Assembly (NCBI GenBank): GCA_964495595.1
Contig: CAZBWH010000079.1
Location: 1-13,245, forward strand
Origin: CALMFQ01 sp964495595
GTDB taxonomy: Bacteria > Pseudomonadota > Gammaproteobacteria > Burkholderiales > SCOH01
Length of the DNA: 13,245 nucleotides
Direction of reading: 5' to 3'
The translations under genes were made by a program, and so were the position numbers. The notes below the pieces were generated by a model that saw nothing but the letters and a program-made list of their open reading frames with translations, had not been told where the DNA came from and searched no databases. This document shows, piece after piece, positions 1-6,012 of this stretch (its first letter is position 1; the number at the start of each line of letters is the position of its first letter).

Positions 1-31
1 GAACCGGGTGTCGTTTCATCCCACTGCGCAT
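1..31 (-). CDS. Possible start of the portal protein gene (partial, runs off left edge)
   Basis: Two in-frame ATG codons (31-29 and 19-17) open a reading frame that continues off the window as M-R-S-G-M-K-R-H-P-V. In Mu-like phages the gene after the large terminase is the DUF935 (Mu gp29-like) portal, so position and strand fit. Neither ATG has a convincing Shine-Dalgarno sequence and only ten residues are visible, so the identity rests on gene order alone. Confidence 0.3.
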   Translation of the reverse strand, partial: MRSGMKRHPV

Positions 32-44
32 GAGCGGCGTGGGG

Positions 45-58
45 CGATTTATAAATCG
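45..58. repeat. 14-base perfect AT-rich palindrome between terminase and next gene
   Basis: The sequence CGATTTATAAATCG is its own reverse complement and starts one base after the terminase stop codon. It is markedly AT-rich for its surroundings. It has no T-tract and is too short for a strong terminator. It might be a protein site, a weak promoter element or chance. Confidence 0.45.
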
Positions 59-59
59 T

Positions 60-1592
60 TTACAGACCCATGTAGTCAGCCATGCGGCTGTTCATCCGGA
101 CATGGCCCAGTGCCGTGAACTCGATCGGTGCCACGTCGCGCCGGCTGGCCGCATACGCCAGGCAACCGGCAACGGCCGCATCGCCGTGGCGTTTGCCGCC
201 GTCGTCACCGGTGGTGCGGCGATCGGGAATTCGCGCCACGCCCTTGACCACCTCGATCGCTCGCAAGTCAGCCAGGATGTCAGCGTCACGCGGCAGATCG
301 TCGATGGTCCCGTCTTCGAATGCGGCCTTGAACGGCGGCATGTGGTCGCGGTACCAGCCCTCGGTCAGCATCACCTGCTCGATGCGGGTGCTGCCGTAGC
401 GCTGCATCGCCACCTCGGCCAGATACTGGCCGTTGCCGCGGGCATCCATCGCGCCGGCCATGAAGCGCGGCAGGCGATCGACGGTGTAGAAGAGGATCTG
501 CTCTTGCTGGCGGAATGGCACATTGCGCAGCTCGACCAGCAACGGCACGCGGCGCACCAGCCCCTGGTCTTCCAGCAGTGGCCACAGCACCGACAAGTCG
601 CCGCTGCGGCCAAAGTCCATGCCGTAATAGCTGCGGCAACCCGGATCGAGCCTGGCCAGCAGCGGCTTGAGTTCGCGCTCGCACCAGTCGCGGGTTTCCG
701 CCTCGCGGATGTGGTCGGGCAGTGTTTCAAAGCCTTTTGCACAACTGAAGCGCAGCACCGGTGTGGCCGGATTCATGCGCGATTCGATCAGGGCACGCGA
801 CAGATAGGCGCCGCTGCCGTTGCTCGGCACACAATCCAGTTCCTCATCCGCGCCAGCGCCGTAGAAATCGTAGACGTTCTGCATCCAGGCGGCTTCGTCT
901 TCCGTCGTCCAGGGCAAGCCCCGCCGCAGGCAGACGCGGCGGTACAGGCCTTCGGCCACGGCATCCTTGAAGGTGATGCGTTGCACCGTGCCCTTGCGCT
1001 TGCCGGCACGGATATCGTTGATCAGTTCGTTGAACGGGTTTTCGTCGCCGTTGTGGGTGCTGATGACGCGCACCTTGCCGCCCCAGATCAGCATCGCCAG
1101 TGCGGCTTTCAGCAGCTCATACAGCTGCTCGTGGAAGGCTGCCTCGTCAATGACGATCACACCCTGACGACCGCGCAGATTGGATGGCCGGCTGGTCAAC
1201 GCGACGATGCGGAAGCCGGACTCCGGAAAGCGGATGGTGAAGGTTTTGATGTGCTTATCGGCGTCGTCGTCTTCCCAAAAGCCTTCCTCGATTTCGCCCG
1301 CCGCCCGGTTGAACGCCCGAGCCCACATCGCGCAGGCCTGGATATACTCGACGGTCATGTCCTGGTTGTAGGCGATGTAGTAGACGTTCTGGCCACCGGC
1401 GGTGCGATCAGCGGCGGCAGTCAGCACATCGTCGGCCGCTTCGCCCCAGGTGAGGCCGGTACGCCGGCTCTTTTCGATCACCTTCAGCGGGCTGTCGTCT
1501 TCGATCCAGCGCTGCTGATACGGCAGCAGCACCGTCGGAATTGCCCCTCCCCCGTTGGGGGAGGGGTTGGGGAGAGGGCCAACAGCGCTCAC
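60..1592 (-). CDS. Phage terminase large subunit (Mu gp28-like)
   Basis: This is the DNA-packaging motor: an ATPase that pumps DNA into the prohead and a nuclease that cuts it. About 510 residues from the chosen GTG. N-terminal ATPase: a deviant Walker A region EKSRRTGLTWG (about residues 40-50), Walker B GVIVIDEAAF (D149, E150) and a coupling motif ISTHNG. C-terminal RNase H-like nuclease: YYGMDFGRSGD, then GAMDARGNG, then DDGGKRHGDAAVA supplying the acidic residues. The GTG at 1592 overlaps the TGA of the preceding DUF3486 gene (GTGA), suggesting translational coupling. A later GTG (residue 21, VLLPYQQRW) matches where related proteins usually begin. The 16 or so residues between the two starts are encoded by a GC-rich palindromic repeat. 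The open frame runs further upstream to 1718, but that part lies inside the previous gene. Confidence 0.93.
   Translation of the reverse strand: MSAVGPLPNPSPNGGGAIPTVLLPYQQRWIEDDSPLKVIEKSRRTGLTWGEAADDVLTAAADRTAGGQNVYYIAYNQDMTVEYIQACAMWARAFNRAAGEIEEGFWEDDDADKHIKTFTIRFPESGFRIVALTSRPSNLRGRQGVIVIDEAAFHEQLYELLKAALAMLIWGGKVRVISTHNGDENPFNELINDIRAGKRKGTVQRITFKDAVAEGLYRRVCLRRGLPWTTEDEAAWMQNVYDFYGAGADEELDCVPSNGSGAYLSRALIESRMNPATPVLRFSCAKGFETLPDHIREAETRDWCERELKPLLARLDPGCRSYYGMDFGRSGDLSVLWPLLEDQGLVRRVPLLVELRNVPFRQQEQILFYTVDRLPRFMAGAMDARGNGQYLAEVAMQRYGSTRIEQVMLTEGWYRDHMPPFKAAFEDGTIDDLPRDADILADLRAIEVVKGVARIPDRRTTGDDGGKRHGDAAVAGCLAYAASRRDVAPIEFTALGHVRMNSRMADYMGL
1542..1580. repeat. REP-like GC-rich palindromic repeat at the terminase start
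   Basis: CCCCTCCCCC and GGGGGAGGGG form perfect 10-base arms around a GTT loop, followed on the plus strand by TTGGGGAGAGGGCC. Read on the minus strand it encodes GPLPNPSPNGGG. That peptide is the typical translation of a dispersed repeat common in many proteobacterial genomes (recognised from memory). It sits between the two candidate terminase starts. It could extend the protein, form a hairpin over the start region, or both. Confidence 0.7.
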
Positions 1593-2101
1593 GACGCCAC
1601 CCCGAGAATCTCTCGCCGAATCGCCGCCACCGAATCCACCGACAAACCGCCTTTCTTGACGATGGTCTCGACGGCCGCAGCAGCGGCTTCGACACGAGCC
1701 TTCACTTCCGCCTGCCACTTCTTCTGCACCACCGAGGCGCGGCCCAGATCGGCGACGGCCCGGGCCACCTTGGTGATATCGAATTTGCCGTCCTTGCTCA
1801 TCAGCAGCTTGTACAGATGTTCCTGTACCAGCCGCATCAGCGCATCGTTGACGGCGCCTTCTTCGTCCGGCGCCTCTGCCACCATCGCCTTGGCCTGTTC
1901 GCTGGCCAGCTTCAGTGCTGCCAGCCGGCCCTCGAATTCCTGGCCGTAGCGATGCAAGGCGCTTTTGCTGATGGCGTAGCCCTGGGCTTCCAGTTCGCCG
2001 GCCAGCGCTTCGTATTCGCTGAAATTGCCCTCGACCAGTGCCCGATCCAGCCAGGCTTTGACTTCGGCGGGCAGCGCCGCCACTTTGCTGCGCGGCGGCA
2101 T
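1589..2101 (-). CDS. DUF3486 family protein (Mu gp27-like, putative small terminase)
   Basis: About 170 residues, opening MPPRSKVAALPAEVKAWLDR. This matches the usual start of DUF3486 proteins, which sit just before the large terminase in Mu-like phages and are thought to recognise the DNA to be packaged. The N-terminal third looks like a helix-turn-helix (SEYEALAGELEAQGYAISKSALHRYG). The rest is helical and alanine-rich and probably oligomerises. I chose the ATG at 2101 for its family-like start. An in-frame ATG at 2113 (MDFD-M) is also possible and would overlap the gene before. The stop overlaps the terminase start by 4 bases. Confidence 0.85.
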   Translation of the reverse strand: MPPRSKVAALPAEVKAWLDRALVEGNFSEYEALAGELEAQGYAISKSALHRYGQEFEGRLAALKLASEQAKAMVAEAPDEEGAVNDALMRLVQEHLYKLLMSKDGKFDITKVARAVADLGRASVVQKKWQAEVKARVEAAAAAVETIVKKGGLSVDSVAAIRREILGVAS

Positions 2102-2102
2102 G

Positions 2103-2414
2103 TCAAAGTCCATATTTCTGCGGCCGGGCGATGCCGGGCGCGCAATCGATGTTGTATTCGACCATGTCGATGCCATAGCGGCCGATGTCCGCCACCAGCT
2201 CGCCATCCGGCCGCTTGTGCAACTTGATCAGGCCGCGTTCGGCCAGATAGTCCAGCTCGCGCCGTACCTCGCTGCGGGTGGCGTCGGCAAACTCGGCGCG
2301 GATGATCGACAGCAGCAGCGTGTCGCTGGCGCCATCGGCATCGCGCGCATTGTTGAGTGCCAGCAACAGCACCCAGCGCATGAACTCGCGGCGGAATTTG
2401 GCGGGATCAGTCAT
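2103..2414 (-). CDS. Winged-helix phage protein (VpaChn25_0724 / Mu gp26-like)
   Basis: 103 residues. The centre, SEVRRELDYLAERGLIKLHK followed by a short basic wing and GELVADIGRYGIDMVE, is a typical winged-helix layout. The protein matches the small family found between DUF2730 and DUF3486 genes in Mu-like phages. Its role is not established. DNA binding at packaging or late regulation is an inference from the fold. The start ATG overlaps the end of the DUF2730 gene by 8 bases (ATGACTGA), so the two are probably translationally coupled. Confidence 0.75.
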   Translation of the reverse strand: MTDPAKFRREFMRWVLLLALNNARDADGASDTLLLSIIRAEFADATRSEVRRELDYLAERGLIKLHKRPDGELVADIGRYGIDMVEYNIDCAPGIARPQKYGL

Positions 2415-2796
2415 GTTTGGTACCTCGTAGTTGGATGTTTTCGATCTTCAGTGCCAGGCCGTCGAGCTTGGCCTCGATCACCGTCTGGCTACGCATGAAG
2501 TCTTCGCGGCGGACATATTGCAGGGGCATCTCTGCCCGGAAATTCAGGAATTCACGCTCCAACCCTTTCCAGCCATTCACATCGCGGCGCATTTCCGCCA
2601 GCAGATCGGCAAAGCGCTCATCCCAATGGGCGGCAGCTGTCTTGCGGGCATCCTCTTGCGCCTTGAATTGCTCCGACAAGCGCCGGTCATACTGCTTGGC
2701 CAACAACTGGCCCAGCACCCACACGCAGCCGACAAATGCCACCAGCAAGGCAAACGCGGCCGATATCAATTGCGCCAAGTCGATCTGGATCTGCAT
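2407..2796 (-). CDS. DUF2730 family membrane protein (Mu gp25-like)
   Basis: 129 residues. One hydrophobic segment near the N-terminus (about residues 8-28, ISAAFALLVAFVGCVWVLGQ) is followed by a long charged, helical and probably coiled-coil region. This is the layout of DUF2730 proteins located after the lysis genes in Mu-like phages. The function is unknown. It is anchored in the inner membrane with the coil probably in the cytoplasm. The ATG at 2796 is preceded by a good GAGGTGG ribosome site. The upstream extension of the open frame has no support. Confidence 0.75.
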   Translation of the reverse strand: MQIQIDLAQLISAAFALLVAFVGCVWVLGQLLAKQYDRRLSEQFKAQEDARKTAAAHWDERFADLLAEMRRDVNGWKGLEREFLNFRAEMPLQYVRREDFMRSQTVIEAKLDGLALKIENIQLRGTKHD

Positions 2797-2803
2797 GGCC
2801 ACC

Positions 2804-3028
2804 TCAGAATGCGGTTGGCTGAGCGATGCCACGCACCAGCGCCATGAAGCCTTGCTGCAACCCGGCTTTGCCGAGGGCGATCCAGCGCTGATCCAGGCCG
2901 GGCTGCTTTTGCAGCTGCTCGACCAGGTGGCCCACGTCTTCGCCAATGCCTTTCACCCGGTTCATCAGCTCGATTTCTTCTTCTGTCAGCTCGCGGTAGC
3001 CGCTGATCTTGCGGTGCTGATTGTCCAT
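2804..3028 (-). CDS. acb2: Acb2/Tad1-type anti-CBASS cyclic oligonucleotide sponge
   Basis: 74 residues with the hallmarks of Acb2 proteins: an opening MDNQHRKISGYREL, then TEEEIELMNRVK, then LDQRWIALGKAGLQQGFMAL and VRGIAQPTAF. Acb2 forms a hexamer that binds cyclic di- and trinucleotides made by CBASS (and related) defence cyclases, so the effector is never switched on. From memory of the Pseudomonas phage protein, Tyr11 and Lys26 are important for ligand binding. Both fall at the same positions here. The ATG at 3028 has a good AAAGGAC ribosome site. The frame stays open 36 codons further, to a GTG at 3136 that overlaps the i-spanin stop. It lies 7 bases before DUF2730, in the late transcript after lysis. 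The family call is from recognised motifs; activity is inferred. Confidence 0.85.
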   Translation of the reverse strand: MDNQHRKISGYRELTEEEIELMNRVKGIGEDVGHLVEQLQKQPGLDQRWIALGKAGLQQGFMALVRGIAQPTAF

Positions 3029-3136
3029 TTCGTCCTTTCGGTTACAGATGAAGTAGCAGGCCACTGCGGCCTCGCTGACTGCGATTTCCCAGCCCAGGCA
3101 AACGCAGCGCGCCAGTTCGCAATCGTCGATGCTCAC
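3029..3136 (-). other. In-frame Cys-rich upstream extension of the Acb2-like gene
   Basis: A 36-codon stop-free stretch runs from a GTG that overlaps the i-spanin stop (GTGA) straight into the Acb2-like reading frame. It would add MSIDDCELARCVCLGWEIAV and then about 16 more residues, with five cysteines in all. Two readings are possible: a coupled start giving a 110-residue extended Acb2, or spacer sequence with Acb2 starting at its own ribosome site. I favour the second because of the strong AAAGGAC site, but the coupled GTG is a typical operon arrangement. Confidence 0.4.
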
Positions 3137-3738
3137 GGCTGATCCTGCTGCCGGTGGAGATCGATCAGCGCCCCGAGCTGGGCTTCGATGCCACGGCAGC
3201 GGCTGGCGTAATCGTTGACGCCGTGCAGGATGTCAGCTTCGCTCAACCCACTTGGCGCCAGATCACCGGCTGGGTCGGCACCAGGGGCTTGGCAGGCGCT
3301 GGCGGTTGCGTCATCTCGGCCGGCAGCATCGGCCTCGGGCACGGCGCAGGCACCGGTCGCGGCGTTCCACACCCGGACAAAACCCCAGGTAAACACAGGC
3401 TCAGGCAGAGCAACGGCAGGCGCATCCGGCGCCGGGCGATAAGTGGTGGTGACATGGGCGACCCTCCGGGCAAGTTCGGTTTGTGTGCTGGCCAGCTGTT
3501 GACGCGTTTGCATTAGCTCGGCGCCGACCTGAATGACCTTGTGCTGTTCGTCACGCAGGCGCTGGCCGGCAGCGATTTCGGCAGCCAGCCGGGCCGATTC
3601 CGCATCCAGCTGCTGTTCGGCGTGCGCGGCCTTGAGTTGAGCGATTTGCGCCTGGGCATTGCCGTCGACCACCCAGGCGCCGAGCGCAATACCGGCGGCT
3701 GCTGCGATGGCATGGGAAATGACGGTCGGGCCGATCAT
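3133..3738 (-). CDS. i-spanin (Rz-like inner-membrane lysis protein)
   Basis: 201 residues. A single N-terminal membrane segment (about residues 5-24, TVISHAIAAAAGIALGAWVV) is followed by a long alanine/glutamine-rich coiled coil (about 28-95) and a proline-rich then Cys-containing tail. This is the layout of Rz-type i-spanins, which pair with a lipoprotein o-spanin to fuse inner and outer membranes in the last lysis step. The nested lipoprotein gene at 3243-3455 is that partner. It is longer than Rz of lambda (about 150 residues). GGGAG lies 8 bases before the ATG. It follows the transglycosylase gene after a 72-base gap in which I see no gene. Confidence 0.85.
   Translation of the reverse strand: MIGPTVISHAIAAAAGIALGAWVVDGNAQAQIAQLKAAHAEQQLDAESARLAAEIAAGQRLRDEQHKVIQVGAELMQTRQQLASTQTELARRVAHVTTTYRPAPDAPAVALPEPVFTWGFVRVWNAATGACAVPEADAAGRDDATASACQAPGADPAGDLAPSGLSEADILHGVNDYASRCRGIEAQLGALIDLHRQQDQP
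3243..3455 (-). CDS. o-spanin (Rz1-like lipoprotein) nested inside the i-spanin gene
   Basis: 70 residues from the ATG at 3455, which has a clear GGAGGG ribosome site 6 bases upstream. The basic n-region (RRR) is followed by a hydrophobic stretch and the lipobox LSGC, so the protein should be cleaved, lipidated on cysteine and sent to the outer membrane. The mature part is short and very proline-rich, typical of Rz1. It lies wholly inside the i-spanin gene in another frame, the classic Rz/Rz1 arrangement. A later ATG at 3425 (MRLPLLCLS) would also give a working signal but lacks a good ribosome site. Confidence 0.87.
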   Translation of the reverse strand: MSPPLIARRRMRLPLLCLSLCLPGVLSGCGTPRPVPAPCPRPMLPAEMTQPPAPAKPLVPTQPVIWRQVG

Positions 3739-3810
3739 CGGCTTGCTCCCGGTAAAAAACGGCCAGCAGCATCGCGCGGCCGCAGCCGCGACTGGCGCGC
3801 GCCATCAAAC

Positions 3811-4479
3811 TCAGCGACCCGCATCGCACCCCCTCGGCCCCCAGCCGGCCTTGGCGTAGCGGACATCCAGCACCTGCAGAATGCGATGCACATAGTCGCT
3901 GGTCTGCCGGTAATTGGCCGGGCTCTGGCCCACGGCGAAGCGATCCGCCGCGCCAAACCAGACCAGGCCATCGCCACCGGCCGCCCGGTCGGCGGCCTTC
4001 TTTTTCAGGATGGTGCCGGTGCCGGCGTTGTAGGCGGCCAGGGCAAAAGCCCAGCGCTGGCACGCATCGCGCCCAGCCACACGCTGCAGCAAATGCTGGT
4101 CATACCGAACCAGAGCCCGAACAGCCCAGCCTGGGTTAAGCGGCTGGCTGTCACGCAATTCAGCAGGATAGGCGCCGGCAATCCAGCGAGCGGTGTCGGG
4201 CGTGAATTGCGCCAGGCCCGAAGCGAAACGACTTTTTGCATCATGCCTCCAGTGCGATTCCTGATGAATCTGCGCGGCGTAGGTGCTGACCGGCGCATGG
4301 ATACCGGCCACGGCACGGGCATTGCGCGTCAGCTCGGCCCGGTAGCGAGCCGCTTCCAGCGGGATACCGAACGCGGCAAAGTCACCGGCCATCAGCTTGT
4401 TGGCCAGCAGCATCATGCCGAGCACCCACAAGACGACGTACAGCAGCCAGAAATGGCCGGCAGCAGCTGGTTTGCGCAT
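3811..4479 (-). CDS. Membrane-anchored lytic transglycosylase (SLT-type endolysin)
   Basis: 222 residues. An N-terminal hydrophobic segment (about residues 10-30, FWLLYVVLWVLGMMLL) acts as a signal anchor. The SLT/lysozyme-like catalytic domain spans about 60-200. The catalytic glutamate is probably E74 in QIHQESHW. SGLAQFTPDTA (87-97) and LAAYNAGTG (148-155) are the other signature motifs of family 1 lytic transglycosylases. It cleaves the glycan strands of peptidoglycan at lysis. The lack of a cleavable signal and the moderately polar anchor would fit a SAR-type endolysin released on membrane depolarisation, but that is inference. The ATG lies 3 bases after the holin stop. Confidence 0.9.
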   Translation of the reverse strand: MRKPAAAGHFWLLYVVLWVLGMMLLANKLMAGDFAAFGIPLEAARYRAELTRNARAVAGIHAPVSTYAAQIHQESHWRHDAKSRFASGLAQFTPDTARWIAGAYPAELRDSQPLNPGWAVRALVRYDQHLLQRVAGRDACQRWAFALAAYNAGTGTILKKKAADRAAGGDGLVWFGAADRFAVGQSPANYRQTSDYVHRILQVLDVRYAKAGWGPRGCDAGR

Positions 4480-4482
4480 GGC

Positions 4483-4827
4483 TCACACCCCCAGCGCAAT
4501 GCCGATGACACACGCGGCCACCACCAGGGCGCGGCGCAGCATGGCGGTGCAAAAAGCCATCTGGTAGCCGCTGGCAATCGACGCATCCGGCTCGAAGCTG
4601 GATTTACCGCGCCGCTTCAGCCATGCGCGCCAGTCGGCAGCATTCAGGTAACTATCCGGCCGTGCATACGGAAACAAATGGCGATCCAGCCAATAGCCGG
4701 CGATCCCGGCCAGCGACAATAGCGACAGCTTGTACAACGCCACTGGCAGTTGCTGCGGGGCGACTCGATAGATAACGGCAAGCAAGACAATGGCGATCAA
4801 CCACCAGACGAATAAACGCGGGCGCAT
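4483..4827 (-). CDS. Putative phage holin (three membrane segments)
   Basis: 114 residues with hydrophobic segments at about 6-23, 29-47 and 95-113 and a hydrophilic basic loop (AWLKRRGKSSFEPD) in between. YKLSLLSLAGIAGYWLDRHLFPYARP closely resembles the putative holin family found just before transglycosylase endolysins in Mu-like prophages (Phage_holin_8 from memory). It would set lysis timing by forming lesions in the inner membrane. The ATG overlaps the TGA of the preceding Cys-rich gene by one base (TGATG), and AAGGAG lies about 10 bases upstream. Confidence 0.82.
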   Translation of the reverse strand: MRPRLFVWWLIAIVLLAVIYRVAPQQLPVALYKLSLLSLAGIAGYWLDRHLFPYARPDSYLNAADWRAWLKRRGKSSFEPDASIASGYQMAFCTAMLRRALVVAACVIGIALGV

Positions 4828-5018
4828 CAGGCAGGCTCCTTGGGCAAAAACTGGGAAGGGGAAAAACTACAGAGCGCCGAATTGGCGCGGTAATACCCAA
4901 CAGGCATGTACCGACAATGGCCAAAGCCATGCGGCACCATGCGGTCACCGGGCTTTTGCTGCCAGTGCTGACACTGGCCGCAGCGGTTGGATGGTTTCGG
5001 GGGCGTAGAAGTCAACAT
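4827..5018 (-). CDS. Small Cys-rich phage protein, probable metal binder
   Basis: 63 residues. Four cysteines are spaced CGQC (13, 16), GHC (35) and ALC (50), with aromatic residues around them (CQHW, GYYR). This suggests a single zinc site. Similar small proteins occur near lysis genes of Mu-like prophages, but I know of no function. It is the first gene after the intrinsic terminator, so it is probably the first gene of the late transcript. The ATG lies inside one arm of a 19-base palindrome. No strong ribosome site is visible, so translation may depend on that structure or start differently. Confidence 0.65.
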   Translation of the reverse strand: MLTSTPPKPSNRCGQCQHWQQKPGDRMVPHGFGHCRYMPVGYYRANSALCSFSPSQFLPKEPA

Positions 5019-5035
5019 GCCGACATTGTCGGCAT
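5017..5035. promoter_or_regulatory. 19-base palindrome at the start of the lysis unit
   Basis: ATGCCGACA and TGTCGGCAT are perfect 9-base arms around a single T. It overlaps the start codon of the Cys-rich gene and lies about 40 bases past the terminator. It may be an activator or repressor site for the late (lysis) promoter, or an RNA hairpin over the start. The Mor-type activator in this phage is one candidate binder, by inference only. Confidence 0.5.
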
Positions 5036-5072
5036 TGGCGGATTTGGCAGATATTCCGGCCGGTGTCAGTAG

Positions 5073-5102
5073 GAAAGCAAAAGCCCCGCACAAGGCGGGG
5101 CT
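5073..5102 (-). terminator. Rho-independent terminator after the rha unit
   Basis: On the minus strand AGCCCCGC, loop CTTGT, then GCGGGGCT gives a perfect 8-base stem, followed by TTTTGCTTT. It lies 22 bases past the stop of the 82-residue gene, so it ends the rha transcript before the lysis genes. Confidence 0.88.
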
Positions 5103-5124
5103 GGCAGGCCGGGGAAAAGGGAAA

Positions 5125-5373
5125 TCAGGCCGCTTGCCGACGCAACGGGGCGGTGGTCTCCCAAAGCCGCTGGCTGGTGCGCTGGAAATCCTCACACAGC
5201 AGATCCAGCAAGGTGCTGAGGCGCTCGCAATCCCGGTCGCCCAAGCCGGAGCAGGCACCGGGATGGGCGGTGGCCAACAGCGCGGCTTCGATGCCGCCGG
5301 CGGCCATGATCAGCCGGTCCAGCCGCTCCAGGTCGTCGCGCAGGGCTTGTTGGTCAATCTGGCAGGCACTCAT
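5125..5373 (-). CDS. Small phage protein of unknown function downstream of rha
   Basis: 82 residues opening MSACQIDQQALRDDLERLDR. The sequence is predicted to be all helical with two amphipathic helices and three cysteines, but has no recognised family motif. The ATG lies one base past the rha stop codon, so the two are certainly co-transcribed and probably coupled. It is the last gene before the terminator at 5073-5102. A partner or modulator of Rha is possible by position alone. A longer open frame upstream overlaps rha and is unsupported. Confidence 0.7.
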   Translation of the reverse strand: MSACQIDQQALRDDLERLDRLIMAAGGIEAALLATAHPGACSGLGDRDCERLSTLLDLLCEDFQRTSQRLWETTAPLRRQAA

Positions 5374-5374
5374 G

Positions 5375-5968
5375 TTACACCGCCAGCGAAAGTTGACGGG
5401 CCTGCTGCGCCTGCTTGCCCTTGTGCCCGGCAGCAGCAAACAGCCGGCTGGGGCGGTAGTCGAGCAGGCCGGCGGCGTGCATACGCAGCAGCAGGTGGCG
5501 CACCGCGCCGGCGCTCTTGCCGATCAGCTTGCCCATTTCGGTGGGCGTCAGCCCGGCTGCGTGGTAGCGCTGCAGCGCCTGCCAGTCGGGGCGGGCGATC
5601 AGCAGTTCGGTTTGCAGTTGGCTGAGCCGCTCAGCGCTGGGCAAATTGGCGCGCAAGGCGGCTTCCATCTGGTTGAATGCCTGGATGTAGCGCTCTTTCC
5701 ACAACGCCGCCTGCGTGCCGGTAAAGCCCATGCACAGGAATACGAAGCCGTCGCGGGTGATTTCGAACATCGGCTGCGCCTTGTTATGGCGGTTGTTGTA
5801 GGTGGACTCCTCAAAATTGAGGCGTCTAAACTCTTGAGAGCATTCAATATTTTCAATCGCGCGTAAAACGTTATCGTGACGTTTGCCGAAGCGGTTGGAA
5901 ATTTCAAGAGATGTAACGAACAGACGTTCGCCGGATTGATGCACGATCGGATTGCAGGATTGAGCCAT
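5375..5968 (-). CDS. rha: Rha family phage regulatory protein with C-terminal HTH
   Basis: 197 residues. The N-terminal Rha domain (about 15-100) carries the family pattern LFVTSLEISNRFGKRHDNVL, then MFEITRDGFVFLCMGFTG and AALWKERYIQAFNQME. The C-terminal part (about 125-180) has a second DNA-binding-like region, GLTPTEMGKLIGKSAGAVRHL. Rha proteins are phage regulators that interfere with growth on certain hosts and often sit where antirepressors sit. The ATG at 5968 has a strong AAGGAG site 6 bases upstream. Expression is very likely limited by the C4-like RNA in its own leader, since the sequence just before the ribosome site is complementary to that RNA. It heads a two-gene unit ending at the terminator at 5073. 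Confidence 0.9.
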   Translation of the reverse strand: MAQSCNPIVHQSGERLFVTSLEISNRFGKRHDNVLRAIENIECSQEFRRLNFEESTYNNRHNKAQPMFEITRDGFVFLCMGFTGTQAALWKERYIQAFNQMEAALRANLPSAERLSQLQTELLIARPDWQALQRYHAAGLTPTEMGKLIGKSAGAVRHLLLRMHAAGLLDYRPSRLFAAAGHKGKQAQQARQLSLAV

Positions 5969-5982
5969 GATGGACTCCTTAT

Positions 5983-5996
5983 GTTCAGGAAAGACC
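5983..5996 (-). promoter_or_regulatory. Antisense target of the C4-like RNA before the rha ribosome site
   Basis: The minus-strand sequence GGUCUUUCCUGAAC can pair with two blocks of the C4-like RNA. GGUCUUU pairs with AAGGACC of its GCAA-loop hairpin (6041-6047; seven pairs, one G-U). UGAAC pairs with GUUCA at its 5' side (6069-6073). The two blocks are in the correct antiparallel order. The target ends 2 bases before AAGGAG, so pairing should block rha translation. The pairing was worked out by eye. Confidence 0.65.
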
Positions 5997-6012
5997 ACCC
6001 AAACAGGGGTGG
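5995..6012 (-). promoter_or_regulatory. Hairpin CCACCC/GGGTGG in the rha leader
   Basis: On the minus strand CCACCC, loop CTGTTT, then GGGTGG. Its arms overlap both the 3' arm of the C4-like outer stem (6011-6012) and the antisense target (5995-5996). It therefore cannot be complete at the same time as those pairings. It may be an alternative fold or a processing signal. Confidence 0.5.

Noticed and set aside
30..1949. Long plus-strand open frame of 639 codons opposite the terminase and DUF3486 genes
   Set aside because: It is antisense to genes with clear family motifs, and its His/Arg/Gly/Ala-rich translation is typical of the shadow of GC-rich coding sequence.
3541..4722. Plus-strand open frame opposite the lysis genes
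   Set aside because: No family-like motifs or ribosome site; the minus-strand reading has catalytic, membrane and lipobox motifs.
4827..5258. 143-residue version of the Cys-rich gene
   Set aside because: The upstream extension would cross the terminator at 5073-5102 and overlap the 82-residue gene. The short form from 5018 fits better.
5063..5866. Plus-strand frame opposite rha
   Set aside because: Antisense shadow; no motif or ribosome site.
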